Positions 42,997 through 58,300 of a DNA stretch of 64,000 nucleotides are shown piece after piece. The stretch is from Rhytidiadelphus loreus (Eukaryota > Streptophyta > Bryopsida > Hypnales > Hylocomiaceae): the NCBI GenBank assembly GCA_947034895.1, contig OX344762.1:29492760-29556759 (forward strand). Reading direction: 5' to 3'. The notes under the pieces are model-generated. The model searched no databases, was not told where the DNA came from, and saw only the letters and a list, made by a program, of their open reading frames with translations. The number at the start of each line of letters is the position of its first letter. Position 1 is the first letter of the stretch. The position numbers and the translations under genes were made by a program.

Positions 42997-45900
42997 TAAA
43001 GGTTTCTTTATACAACCTATACTTTACTTGTGTCAAAAAAAATGTTCCACAATCTCCATCTTTTCATGCCAAGATCACACTTGGCTTTTAGCCATATTGA
43101 ACAACCCACTCATTAACCCTTAAACGTCATTTGAGGTCATAGAAGAGGTTGTCCAAACTTGGATTTCATAATCTTTTTTAAATGGACATCAAGTAGTTTG
43201 TTCAAATGACCAATCAATAATGAGCTTGTGCCCTCCTCAAGACCATGGGCCACTATTCAAAAAAATTATCAAACTTTCAATGCCCAATTTTCAAACTACA
43301 AGTTCAAATTGTGATTCTAATCTCTAAACCCAAACCACTTAGATTGATAGATGAATCTTTTGAAGACAAATATAATAAATGAATTATTTGTTTCCTCACT
43401 AGTGCAACACTTTATTTTTACTTCCAACCAATTGCAAGTGTTCTAGCATGCAGAAGCAAAAACAATCTCTAGATCATTGCTAATTGAGTGAGCTACTTGT
43501 AGAAGAAAAAGTAGTAGTTTTGTTAGAGTCATCAAACCCAAACAAAAATGCAATTTTTTCTATATCCAAGAGAATCTTTTGGCGGGTCATAACATTATTG
43601 TACACCTTCTACTTAAAAAATGTCATATATAGTGAGCTTACTTTGGCTATTCTTTGAGTCCTTACCTCCATTTTTCTATATTTTTTTTCATACCTTCTCT
43701 TGATGACACATTAATGCAATTATGGGAGAATATAACACTATTTACCCACTTTCATTAGCCCCTTATTATATCTTCCAAATGTGTGACATCATTGAGTTAC
43801 TTCCAATGAATAGTGGAAATTGTTGTTGCACCATCAAAGAGAAAAAAAATAAAAGAGTGTTGGATTTAGACAATCTCAACAATCCTTGTTTTAGAGATCA
43901 AATGATTGAAAATGTGGAATACATAGCTACAAATTTGGATTGAAGATGTCATGTGTTAATTGAACTAATCCCATGTATTTTAGGGAGGAATATGCCTCCC
44001 ACTATAAAATTTCTAGGGGGGAAGAATTCAAAGGTTTATACAATGTTACAAAACTAGGTGGATTGGTCACATTTGTCAAAATCTAAATAATACCAAACCT
44101 TTTCTAAAATTTAAGAGTTTTTCTAGTAAAAAAGATAGATCATGAGAATTTTTTACCTCTGATTTTGATTTTTAAAAGTAAAAAAGGGCACCTTTTGCAA
44201 TTTGAAAAGCTTGTTATGCAATCAATACAACTCTACATTTTTCAGTAGACATGTTAAAAAAATGATAAGTTGGTAAAACTAAACTTGATATGTGAGATAG
44301 TGTCCTTGTGAGAAAATTCATTTGGTACAAAGCTCACATTTTGAAAGGCTTTTAGAAACAACGAAGAAATATATTTTTGAAGTGCAAGAGACAAAAAAAT
44401 TTGCAACAAAGTAATACATAATATTAGACTTATTATAACTTCTTTTCCATATAACAATTTAGTTTTAAACATCAATAAGATTAAGAATGGTTAGTTTGAA
44501 ACAAAATAGAAATTTTGATTGCAAAAATCCTACACATCTATTTTTAAAGAGTTAAATTGAAGTTGCTATTTGTTTTTAACAAGATCACTCTTCACTCTTC
44601 TCAAAAGTCATCTAAGACCATTTGTATTTGTATAATTTGACCATTAGTTCAAAACAAGATGGAGATTTTCATTGCTATTTTTCTTAAATTTATTGTTAAA
44701 TTTATTTTTATTTTTTAATTTATATTCTATTTTCAAAAATTCCAAACATTAATCTATCTATAATACTCCTTATGGACAAGTTTGGTAAGATAGATTTTTA
44801 AAAATAGATTAGAAAGTTTATAGAAATCCTTTTAAATATATGAATATAATGAATCTTCAAAAATATTTCTATTTTTAAGCATATTTCAATCCTTATTTCT
44901 CCCAAAAAATTAAATGGTTCCAAGTAGGAGAAGTTGACTCTAGCCATGTAGTATTAATAGCATTAAATTTTTTTTATTGTTGATTTATTTTTGTGAATAA
45001 TTTTTAGATTATTTTATTTTTGCATATTTATTTGGAAGGAGAGTAAATTCTCATCCAATTTAATATTGATTTACTTTATTTTCTAATTTTTCTATAGAAA
45101 TACTCTAATTTAGGTTCAAAGATACTATTGATCTAAGTAGAGTAAAGGCTAGAATGTCTGATTTAATCTTGGATAGTAATCATGCATGTATTGAAATTAA
45201 TGTTGAATAGAGATTGTTTAAAGACACACAAAATAGTATTATAAAGTAAATAAAATAACATCGTAAAAAAGAAAATCTATCCACTAGAATGATGGAGACA
45301 TATACAAATCAAAGCCAACACTCAATTAGGAAATCAAATGTTGTGTGTCACCATATCATAGTCATACATTCAAAATTCTCAAATTCATTATTGTATTATA
45401 TATTTTTTCTTTTAATATATCTTGTTATAATATAAATAAAGAATGTGATCATTTCATTAGGTGATATCCTGGCTTTTAAAAACAATAGCAATGGAAGTGT
45501 ACTTTCAATCCATTTATATGATTCCCATATACATTTTTTTTAAATGTCTGATTTCATATTTGATTGCAAAATAATAGTACTTGTATAATGTATATTCAAA
45601 CTATAGGATTTTTGTCTTTGCATAATTAGCATGACAAAATTCTTTTATCATGACATTAAAGAATATTTGAAATAGACATAGAATTATTTTTCTTTTCTAT
45701 AACTGTTGAAATCACTTCAAGAATATATATTTTTTTAAACTATGAACATCATGTCCTTCATATCTTGTTTTTCATTAGTCAAGGAGACAAGTAAATACCA
45801 AAATCCTTCAGTTGTCACTTCTATTTTGAAACATCTAGGTTGTTGAAATTTTGTTTTAAAAATTTCAAGCTACCTTATAAAATATCCCAAATATTTTGAG

Positions 45901-46115
45901 AAATTCCATTATAGTCAATCAAATCACCATTTCTACCAATTGGATATTTTTATAAATTATTATATACTAAAAAATTATAAAATTAAAATATTTTTTAAAT
46001 ACAATAACTAATACAATAATGATATTTTTTAAATGTGAAATTAAATCTAAAGAAAGAATTCAGTTATTAAGTTACCACAAAAATGAAGGTGCTATTAAAA
46101 CTTCCATATTTGAAG
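42997..46115. other. AT-rich intergenic stretch downstream of the dynein gene
   Basis: Nothing recognisable as a gene. An isolated TTAACCCTTAAACGTC at 43113 resembles a left end of the TTAA family without a visible partner. The short frame at 43722-43943 contains a Cys-rich NCCCTIKEKK patch but no known domain. Confidence 0.4.
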
Positions 46116-48494
46116 TCATTGATCAATATTGAGACATAATGAAACTCCTTGTAATACCCAATGAGATGGATGGATTGTGGTTGCAATGTCTGCTTCAAAA
46201 ATAAGGCCAACACCCATAGCATTTCGACGTGCTTGTGTTACATAAACAGGAGTTCTAAATGTATTTGTTAATTTTAATTTGCTTCCTTCAATAGGAATGA
46301 TGTGAAGTATAGGTAGTTCAACTACCAAAATTTTAGGATCCTAATGAATGTACAATAAGAACATCAAAGAAATAATCTATAAAAGATGTTATAATATATT
46401 TTATAATCTAAATTTAATTGGGTGATGTATATAGTTTGTTTAAGTTCATTTGAAATTTTTAGAAGTGATTTTTGTGATTATTTAGCATCTTTGTGAAAAT
46501 TAATTACATTCTAGGTCTATATACTAATAGAAACGTACAATAATAAATTAAAAAATTTCCAAATGATGATTATGTGTTAGATGTGAGTTATTTGAATACA
46601 ATTGTGTTAAATATGTATTATTTTAAATACAAATGCATCATTTAGAATGTTTTTTTGTAGTGTAGATTTCTAATAATGATATAAACTATTTCCAAACATC
46701 TCTTAATTTTTCAAAAATGAACAATATTTTTGTACCTGCACCCTGAGCATGAGTTTTTCTTCATTCCAAGATGCACCTTCAAGATAAAGTCCCGTGACAT
46801 AACAACCTTCTTCCGGTTTTTCATTAATCTCTTCAATTCTCATGTAAGGAGTGACTTCTGTATAAACTGTGGATCTATCGAGAGGCCAACCTTTGGCACG
46901 ACAAGTACTTTGAACAAGGGCAGCAATGAAAGTCTCTGGAATTTGAAGTCCTGACATCCACATTACTTTGGGTTCGCCATATTCACCCCAGTCATTGTAT
47001 TGGTTGTAGCGTCTTTCGAACCAAGTCATCCATGCAGGTAACATCTTTTCTGTCTATTTTACATGAAATAAATCACAAATGTATTTTTGATTCAATTTAT
47101 CTCAATTGTGCATTTAACATGTTATAATGTAAGTACACATGTATAAATTTTTATAAGTTCTTTTATACATGAATTCTTTTTTATACATAAATTTTTTAAA
47201 TTTATGAAGACAATTTTTGTTACTTGTGAAGTCATTCTACGCCACATTGCAGGTAATTCTCCATTGAAGAGGGCCGTTGATAAATCATCAAGGTCTTTGC
47301 TCATACCAATTTCACCTAACATAATACATATGATTTTGATATTTTAATTAAGTGCAATATTCTTGTATAGAATAATTTGTAGCATAGGTTTCTAATAAAT
47401 AACAAAGTTATGATGAACATTGAATCAACTAGAAATACCAGCCAAAGCTCTTCGAAGTTGAAATAAGCTATTTCCCATATTTTCTAACAACCGGTTAAAC
47501 CTCTCTATTTCTTGCAATAACACTACCTGTTATTGTATATGATAAATTTTTAAATTTTCAATATATGTCATTTATATTGGATATAAATTCAATTGTCATT
47601 GCATGGTCTATACGCAATTAATTGAATATGAATTCTTTAATAAATGAAATAATCTCAACATTTTGTTTTAAATTAGATTTGTTTTTGTATTTAAATTTTA
47701 AATAGCCTTTCTTACTTGTACAGGTGTTGGTATTCCAAATTTTTTTTTCAAAATTGGGAGATCAAATGTTGGTGGAATTTTGCCAAGAAGATCAATAGCA
47801 ATTCTATCAACTATGTCTTCTCTACGAACACCATCACCACCACCACTTGCACGTGGTTGCAAACTTACTAGGTCACGCCAAAGAGTTTTAGTTGTACTTG
47901 AATAGTAACTAATATCAGCGTTTGGATGAAGACCAAACACTTCAGGAGATTGAACAATAGGCATTTCACTAATGTAATCAGTGTACATATCACGATGTCC
48001 AGTTTCTGGAAGTTTATAAACAATGGATTCATCTTGGGCAGCATAAAACATGAATGGATGAAATTTATCAAACAAAAAATCACCAAGATATTCCTCTAGG
48101 TAGGTTGTAAGGATGCGACGATCAAAAGAATCAGAGACACGTCCTCCATACATGGCTTCACCAATCAAATACCTCAAGGTGCCCCAAGGAATTTGATCAT
48201 CTTTATTATCAAAGGCCTTTTTCAAATATGTTGATATCAATGCTAAACTGCAAAAATAAAATAAAATGGAATATGATTTTATAAAACACAAATTAAATAA
48301 ACCAAAAAAATATTTAAAAAATTCTAAGAAAAAATAAAACTATCAAGAATTATGTGTTTTTAAATGAAAATTAAATAATCTTTTTACCTAATACGTAGAT
48401 CTGTTTCATTAAAATCATATGCAACATTCCATCCAAGTTTTCCATACTTTCGTCGTTCTTGAACAACTGCATGAAAGAATGCCACAACAAAAAC
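46116..48494 (-). other. Dynein exons 23-28: AAA6 end and C-terminal domain
   Basis: [18 protein letters not shown] opens this block. It is followed by [13 protein letters not shown] and the region to PTPVQ, then [13 protein letters not shown], then [32 protein letters not shown] and [14 protein letters not shown]. The last exon ends with [17 protein letters not shown] and a stop one residue later. All junctions keep frame. Confidence 0.9.
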
Positions 48495-51400
48495 CTACAA
48501 GATATATAGAAAGTAACGCTATTGGTTGAAATATTTTGAAAGACCATATTTTCAAATGAAACATTAAAATGATTTTTTAAAATTTCAATAAAAATTGATA
48601 AAAATTTATTAATTTAATTTATTTCTATGGATATTATTCTAATACCATGATATTTTAACCCCTAAAAGACCGACTGTGTTTTTTGGCTCTATAGAAATTT
48701 TGGGCAGGTACCTATAAGTGGAGATTTTCATATTTGGAGCTGAAATTTTATTAGAATGTGGGGGCAAGGAATATCTTTCATATGCACCAAATTTCATGAC
48801 ATTTGGAAATACAAGTCAAAAGTTATAGCCTAATATGTTACTTTTTTTCCCAGCTAGGCAATTCGGGAAGATCAGAAAAAATCACTTTTTTCAGAAACAA
48901 AAATTTGGAATTTATTTTCTAAAGTTTATATACACAAAAAGCTTTGAATCATTCCATTTTGATCAATGAGTCAAAAGTTATGAGGATTTTTTGTTTGTAG
49001 GCAGTTTTGGATTTCCTACTCTACAATAAACTTTCAAATCCTTTATCTTACCCAATTTTCAATATTTTTGGACAAAAACAAAATTGTAGGATATAGATAC
49101 ATTATTACAACATTTTGACCATTGGAATTGGAAATTTTCAATTCCATATTTAAATTGTAAATAATTTAGTATTTTTAATCATTCTCTACTATTACCTACT
49201 TACTATTTTTTTCCTATATGTTATACTATTCCAAATGATCTGAAAATTTTCAAGCATGTGGCCAACTTGTCTAGGAAAACAAACCCAAAGAAGAACCACT
49301 ATTTAGGTCATTTTTTCATAGAAATGTGAGCTTGTGAAATGCAGCTGCCCTGCTTTTTGCAGGGTAAAAAAAATGATTTTAGTTAATTTGAATGCTTATA
49401 TCTTGCAATCCACCCGGTGGAAATGTTTGAAATTTTTACCACATGTTTTTGATACTATATAATACAAGATCCTACGTTTAGATATGTCAAAAAAAGTTTT
49501 TTTTCAAAATTTTGGTACTTGTACTAGATATGGCAGTTTTGGAGCGTTTTTGGTGAAAGTATAGTGATGGTCCTTTAAGGGTTAATCTATCATTGAATTC
49601 TATTTTTGTTTATTGAACAAATATTTTTATCAAATCTTTATTTAGATTCTTTAATGTTTTAAAATTATTCTATTAAATTTTTGGTTCAATACTTCAATTT
49701 GCAATTACGTATTAAGTTTTAATTCTGAAAGGACAATTGTCCAAGAACCAAGCAATTGGAAATTTGAGTAGGTTTCCATGAAATTAATTTTAATTCAAAA
49801 AGGTCAAGAAGGTCAAAAAGGTCAAAAGCTGATATTTTGATAACATACATAAATATGAATAACTAATTCACCTGGGCTCGATAAGCAAAGTGAGGGCATT
49901 CGGCTAAATTTTCTTCTGTAATTTTTGCATATGATGATCGCAAATTAAGTTTAAGTCCATTTGGAGGCTCAGTTACTACTTTCAAGCTTCGTTGCAATAT
50001 TCCTAAAGGAAATGTTGACGTTGGCTCAGTTGTTAACCATAATCGAAAATCATTGTGTGGTTTTACTATTTTTTCAAGAATTTTTTCCAAGGTCTTCAGC
50101 CAAGAAGGGAGCAAATGGCAGTTTTGAAGCATTACCCATAATCCTCTTGTTGATCCTTGATCTAGTTGTTCTGCGGCTTTAGGCCCCATACCTTTTTCAT
50201 AAAATTGGCACGTGTCAAGAAGTTGTAAACATAAAATATCAATACATAATTTTTTATATAATTTTTTAAAAATAAATCAATAAATCAAAATAATATAAAA
50301 TTTTGTTTATATTTTTGTCAAATTTCTAAAATTTACCTTGTCCTAAAGCCATATATTTCAATTTTTGTCCAGGCTTAAATCCCATTTCTTCACCAAGATT
50401 GAATACATCAAAAGCAGGATCAGCCCCTGGACTAAGAATAAATACAATGGGTGTCATTGATGAACTTTGGCGATGAATAACCTTGTAATTTAGCACTGGT
50501 GGCATGACGTATTTTTCTCCCATTATTTCAATTATGTATGTCTGGAACGAAAAAACATATTAACTTTTTTTTATATTAATAAAAATATGAATGAGTTTAT
50601 AAACTTTCAATTATAAATCACCTTAGTTTTGTGATTTTTTGCAACTATTTATTCATCATTAAATATATTGGAAAAGATATTAGAAGTGTAGTAAATTTAA
50701 TTAACTCCATGTTAAAGAAGTTGTAAAATCAAATGCACTCTAGTTTTAATGCTTTGATTTTTATTCAGTATTAATCAATATTAAGGAATATATCATCATT
50801 CAAAAGGAAAAAACTCCTTAGGTCTTCTAAAAAAGGAATGGATTAAAGACAACATGTTTGTGATATGTAGCTTGTTTTGAGAGAATGACTCAATAGACAT
50901 TTTACATATGAGCTCCTTTTATTTTCTATATAATTTTGCAATGTTGGATAAATTAAAGTGATTTTATGCATACTTGTTGTTAATTACTTTTGAATTCAAA
51001 ATTAATCTTCAAAAATTACACTACCTTTCACACATTACTTTCAATAAAATTTATTATTAAATGAAAAAACTTCAAAAAAATTGTATTTGTTCATCATAAT
51101 CGTATATTTTTATACATATAAAGTGTATACATTTATATTTTTTGACACCTAACATTCTACATTCCTATTTTTTTAAATTTGTTTCTACTATCTAAAGATA
51201 AAATAATCATTGCATCAAACCCAAGTTCTCTTAGTATCATCCCTAGAGTTGGTTTGGGGCTTCGAAATGCATGAAATTTTAAAAGTTATATTTGTAATAA
51301 AAAAAATTTGGTTATTATGAAAGCAACAAACAAAATTTACATGCATTAAAACAAAAGTTGCTTGAAATTTATGAAGAGCACGTACCGTGAGTGCAACTGT

Positions 51401-54400
51401 AATTCTGTCTATACGAAAACATCGTAAGACTAATAATGACTCAAATGTGTTGAGTTTATCTGAAAATCCTCCAGGCATAGGCGTCATTTCAGGACAAGTA
51501 GCATCATACCTATGTATCATTACAAAATGAAAATGATATGTTATTTATATTTAATTTAATATTTTTTTAAATTAAATGTTATATTATATATATTATATTA
51601 TTTAAATAATGAAACTTTGATTTTCGTAAAGGTCTAACAAAATTCCATATATATGAAAGTATGATTAAATGATTTGAAAATTCCTCACCAAGCTTGCCAT
51701 TCTTTTTCATTTGTTTCAAAGTGCACTCCCAATTCTACAAAAATATCATTTAACTCCAACATGCGGACCATATCTTGCCACCCTTGCTCTGGAAACCAAT
51801 CAGGATATGGATTGAGCTTCTCTGCTTTCTCTAAAGAGAGGTTGCCCTTGAGGAAAAAATCCAAGTATATTTGGTTAAGCTTTCCATCCCCATCTAAGAT
51901 CCGAATTGTAAGTTGGAAAGATAACATAAGTTTGTGCTTTTCAAAGAGCCCTGTGCATGTATAATTGTAAACATCGTATGTTAAAGCATCAATTATGTTG
52001 CGTAAGCGTCCATCAAGAGTGATGGCCTTTTGGCTTGTGGCAAGAGAGATATTGAAAACTTCTAAAAAAGAATTGAGAGAATATTCATACATATTATTGA
52101 TAGCTGAGAGGTCACTTAGAACAAAAAACAAGATAGCACCTCGTTTGGCTGCTGGAAAATAGCGAGCACGAAGCTGCATTGAATTAAATTGTATTAAATG
52201 AATCAAATATTTCAATGAAAAATTCTCAAAAGCTTATTTATGCTTCATTGTGTGCTTTTTCAAATGTACTTAAGAAAAAATAAAAATACACAATGAAAAC
52301 AATAACTTGATTTTTAATTTTCAAGGTAATTTGCATAATATGTAACAAAGTTTTGTGTAAACTTATCATACTTATAATTTATAATTTATAATTTATAATA
52401 TTTATTTAAAAATCAATTATTTTGTGGCATCTTCAAAATACATAGGAACTTTCAAATTATCAATCAGTTCTATTCTAAATAATTGTTTCCAAAACTTATT
52501 TTACTAATTTATCAAAATTTGTTTATCATCTAATATGTGTCAAATATAATGAAACTTCAATGTGATAAATGTAATGAAAGATAAGGTTCAATTTTTTGTT
52601 AATATATTTTCTATCTATATAATTTATATATTTCAAAGTAAAACAAATGTATTCTTCTATGATAATAATACTTTTATCAAATTCAATGTACTCAAGTAAT
52701 AATTTTAAATAAGATACTAACGGTGTCGATTTCAATAGATGTTTCGCGGGCCATATCTAACTTCGCAGCTATCTCTCCTGCTTTTGACTTTGTAATTTCA
52801 AGTGTCGCAATTAATTCATGGTTATCAAGAATATTTCCGGTTGCAGCACTAAGTTCCTGCAATCATAATTACAAAATACAATAAAATATTTTTTACATTT
52901 AAATACATGCTCAAATTTTTTTTAATATGTTTTTTTATTGATTACATGGTATTTAAGCAAAGAAAGGAAAGATCATCAAACATGAAATGCTTACTCGTAG
53001 TAAGGTGTCTTCTAATTGTTTTAACAATGCTTTATTTTCACTTGTATCATTAACCAAGTTTTCTCTCAATTCTTCCAAGTCTGGTCTCTCATGACCCACC
53101 TACCACAAATTTATAGTGACCAATTTTAGAATCATTAAAATACAAACTAGTAGAGCAATATTATAGTATATTGTACTAATTTTATAGAATCATTGAATGC
53201 AAAGTTTTTAAAAATTCAATTTTTTTCATATTTCAAAGATTATTGCGTACAGTTGCATTTAAAAGTTGAGATTGAAGGCCTTGCTCTGTAACACAATAAT
53301 TAATAATAAGTGTTTTTCCAGAAATTTCTGGTCCATACTCTGGATTGGGTAGCTTACTGATTAAATAAAGTCGAAAATTTTCATCCTACATATTAAATTT
53401 AGTATTTAATATTATTGCAATCAAATTTAAAATATATTGTCATCTAAAATATAAAGACAAATCTATTATTTCAAAACATTTATATATTTTTAGCATAATA
53501 CAAGTAATTATAACTTCTAAAATGTTAGGAAATGGTTCAATATTAATCACACAATGTTATAATAAACTAATTATATATATTCAATAACATTTTTTTACTG
53601 TAGAGTATTTACAGTAATATAGATGATGATTCCAAGAAAGCCTACCCATTCAATGTCTTTGTCACCAAGTTTTACAGTTTTTCTTCCTCCTGCTCCAGAA
53701 GTAGTTATTTTCTCAAGAATAGGATCAATGACAGGGTCAATGTATTCATCAACATTTTCAAGCAGGAATGGAAAGCCATATTGGATTGCCAATTCCATTT
53801 GTTTGAGGAAATCTGAATCATTGAAAGTTCTAACTCGACCTTCTAACATTTTGCCTTCTTTCTTTTTTATCCAATTGATTGCCTTTTCATTTCATGATTT
53901 AATTGTCAGAAAATATTACACGTTTGTAGATTAGACATTATAAAAAAAATTCTCTATACAATTAATTTAAAAGTAATGTAGATTTGATTCCTTACTTGAA
54001 GTTGAGGGTCAATGCAAAGGGGAAATCGTGAGCCTTTTGTTGTAAGGATTCCATTTTGGATGGAAAGATCATTAGATGGAAGTCCTTGACTATTCCATGT
54101 ACTAATTTCAACTTCACTTGAAAGAAGGTTTTCTAAAACTAGAGGATCTGTTATTGGAACTTGGTGTTCAAGTAAATCCTTATGCCATGTAGTTTGGATT
54201 AACAAATTTCTATAATCTATTGTAAAACCTCCACAATAGCTGTAATATATTTTACATATTTTATTATAAGTCTAAGAACATTTGAAAAACAATTATGTAT
54301 TGGTAATATTTATGTCTTTAAATAATAATTATTGATAAATAAATAATAAACAATAATTTTAACTTCAATTAAGATTGAGTCAATGCATGTAATAAATCAA

Positions 54401-55242
54401 TGTACCTTAGGAAACTTGAAGCCACTAAACAATCCCCTAACAATTTGACTCGTGCAACTGCTAGATCTTCCAATTCTTTTGACCATCGAGAATGTTCACT
54501 ACCAAGTCCAGCTATAAGTCGAGAAGCTGCATCTAACCTTTTTTCCATCAAATCTGCATTTGTTTTTAGTGCAATTTGTTCTCCATTTGCAATTTCAAAT
54601 TCTTTATTTAGCGATTCTAATTGAGCATTCAAGTTTTCAACCTAACATTGACAATTATTCAATGTCAATATACAATTATACCAAAAATATTATGAATTTT
54701 TTTTATGAATTTTTAATCTTTCATATTATAAATAGAATTAATACCTCTTCTTCAATCTTATCCAATTCAGCTTTTGCAGTACTTAACATTTTTTCAGCAA
54801 CTATTACAGCATTACGCTTAGGAGCAACAATTTTCAAGATTCCATAATAATTCATCATTGCCAAAACCCATCGAAGCAATCCCGCTGCTGCTTGAGATAT
54901 GGTTTGTACAACTTCTAAACTCATATTGGGATCTTTAAAATACTCCCTCAAACCTTTCATCTGTATAAAAATATCATATTATATATATACATATAAACAT
55001 AACATGAATTATACCATTGTTCAATGAAAATGTGCTTATTTCTTTATAATGTTTCATTTTCCAACAAAATGTACTAATTTCAACATACTTGGAAAAAACA
55101 ATGACTAATCTTATATTTTTCTTGATGATATAAGCAACAAGTGTGTTAAAATATAATCAATTTGCTAAATATAATTTCTTAAAAGAGTTTTGAAATTTGT
55201 AATTTGAAACTTTAAGTAAAAATAGTACTATTGTATTCTAAC

Positions 55243-55323
<81 letters not shown>

Positions 55324-58300
55324 AGTTTATAGATTGGTTGTAAATATCATAAGCCTCTAAAAATATACTTGTTTCTCCGTGATGTTATCTTTTTCAAATT
55401 CTATCAAACTTTTTAAAAAACTACTATCAGCCATCATTCCTTTTGCACCCTTCCATGAAACATCTGCTACTCGTTTAAGGATACAAACGCATTCGCAAAC
55501 CTAATAAGTTTGCTTAATGATTTAGTATATAGAAAATTGTTTCATTCAATTGATTTTTTTTCATAAATTTTATTTTCAATGTTGATATCTTTTATATAGT
55601 TTAGTGAATTACATATGGTAGTTTAATAAATTACATGCTATACATATAATGTTAGATTATACATATAATGTTGTATTATACATTAGACCTTTTGAACATA
55701 AATATTAGGCTTTGCAAAAGAGCGAATCTCTGTGATTTCATCTTTTTTTAAGCTATTTAAAGCTTCTGCAGCAGCTTCTAGAGCAGGAAGGGCATCAACC
55801 AATGCAACTTCTGCTTCAGCTTTCTCAATTGCAATTATAGCACTTTGTTTGGATAATTCTGTACCCTTATCTTGAGCAATGGTTTGCTTGGTTACCACAA
55901 TCTCAGTGTTTTTGCTGCAAAACATCAAATTGTATTTATATTTTCAAACTTAAATAAAAATATAATAGTGTTAATCATAAAATAAACCTTGGTGTGTACC
56001 AGGGGGTGTAAGAAGACAACTTAACTAAGAATAGTACAAAATAAACACAACACTAAACTCTATTAGATCCCAGTTTGGATGCTTTAAGGAGTTTTGTCCT
56101 GTGCTCGGTCCTGTATTTTTCTCAAACTCTAGCTCTTGGTCTCTCATTGCACATACTTTACAATTAACTCTAGTAAATGTATCTCAATCAAATTATTAAA
56201 ATTAAGTATAGACAAGCGCATTTGAAATTAGTTGATAAGAAGTACCTAATCACTTCTATTAAGGCATTACATTCTTTGGTCTTTGCATCTACAACAATTT
56301 TAGCCTTTGCTAAGGTTTCCTGTTACAATAAAAAGCTGAGGTTGATACTCATTTATAAAAAATTGTCTTCCTTCTAAATATCATTTATAAAAAAATTGAA
56401 CTTTTATTATTGGAATTTGTAAAATATAATACTTGTAATGCAGCCACTTCTACTGCAGCTTGGATGAGTTTTTGTAGCCCCCCATTAAGCCGATTCACTT
56501 GATCCGTATTGCTTTGCCTTTTTTGCTTTAACAATGTGCGATATGTCATGATAAAGTCGAGAAATTTTTTGGGCGTTACGTAATTGGTACGTCGAGTTTC
56601 TTGAGTGAATTTAGGACTAACATTGCATACCGACATGTGCACAAGAACAATGTGATCAAGAATTGGTTGCCGAAATTCTTGTTGAATATCAACTTCGGCT
56701 AAAAATACCGTACAAACAGATAATAGAGCTTCTTCTGGCCATGGTGTAAGCCAATCAATCACACAATTATTGACTAATCCAGGAAAGTTTCGGCAACGAG
56801 TTCGAAGGGTGTCTCCAACTGGAGACATGGCAAGTGTAATGTGAAGGTTGCTACGACATCGACTAATAAAATAACCCCATACATTTTCTTTGGTATCAAC
56901 AATCCCAGATGCGGCAGCAGCATCTCGTACCTACATTATAAACAAATTACAACCTTATTAGCCACAAAAAAAAAAAAAATTTAAATTTGAATTATTTTTA
57001 ATTGATAGTTTAGTTGTGTGGTCAATTTTATTATTATTATTTTTTACTAATTTTGGCTAATCCTATACCATGTATTTAAATCATTCGATTTTTGTATTTC
57101 AACGTACCAATTGAATTTAGATGGATCTATTTTAAATCTTCAATTGTCATACATATAGGATGAAATCACCTGATTTATCATGCCATCCTTTTCATCTTCT
57201 TTAAAAAGAGCAGGTACCATTCCAGAAGTAAGCATATTATTAATGAGTTCAAGGAATCCTTCATTTGCAACATGAGCATCGGTAAACAAAAATACCACTG
57301 CTTTATTTTCTACCCCTAGTTTCGTATATAATGTTTTCAAGTCTTCTCGAAATGCTTCTTCGTCGTAGCCTCGAGCTAATGTAATTTGAAAAATCACACA
57401 TCCAGCAGCAAAAGCTCCTATATTGGATAAGCTTTTTTTCCCACTACCTCCAACTCCCACAAGTAAAGCATTTCCCTATGCAATTGGATTTTTTTCATTA
57501 ATGCAAATGAAATAGAATAAATTTATTGCTTTCTCAATTTTCTTTAGATTTAGATTTATTAGATTTATATAAAATATAATATGTCATAAAAAAATTACAA
57601 AAAATGGATCTTTATTATGTAAAATTATTCTTGCATTATAATGTATAACAAATAAGCATATGGCAAAACATTCAAATTTTGTCAAATAATAATTCAAAAA
57701 ATAAAAAATAAAAAAATTTCAATGATTTTTTACAAATCATTGTAGATGACCACTTGCTATAAATTATTTAACTTTAAGGTAAAATAGAGTCCTTGAAAAT
57801 TCAATTTCATCTTCAAAATATTTTGATTGAACCAACATTATAGAATATTCAAGAGTTTTGATCACTTGATGTCTTTAGAATTACTTTTTTACCTGAGGAA
57901 CTCGCATAATACGATGAATACGAGTAAGGTGTTCTAGAGCGTCCCTAAACATGACAAGGTTCATTGGTTTATTTACAAGGTTGTATTCTTCTAAAACTTC
58001 TTCCATTAAAGGCCTCACAATGTCTTCAAAATTACCCATATCTTCATAAAGTCTTGGTTCTGTAGGTTTTAATACATTTCTATAATCTCCAAAGATAATT
58101 GGATTTGCAAAAACTTCCTCTGCTATTGATTCAAATTTTGAATGCACCACGGTTTGAAGTTGATCCTAAATCATAACATGAAAAGTATTGTAAATCAAAG
58201 GGCTTGTACAATATAGATATAAAATTCATATATTTAGTACTATTTGTTTATTTGTTGAAGAATAATTTGGTGGATGTATAAAATTTATAAGTTGAGCTGA

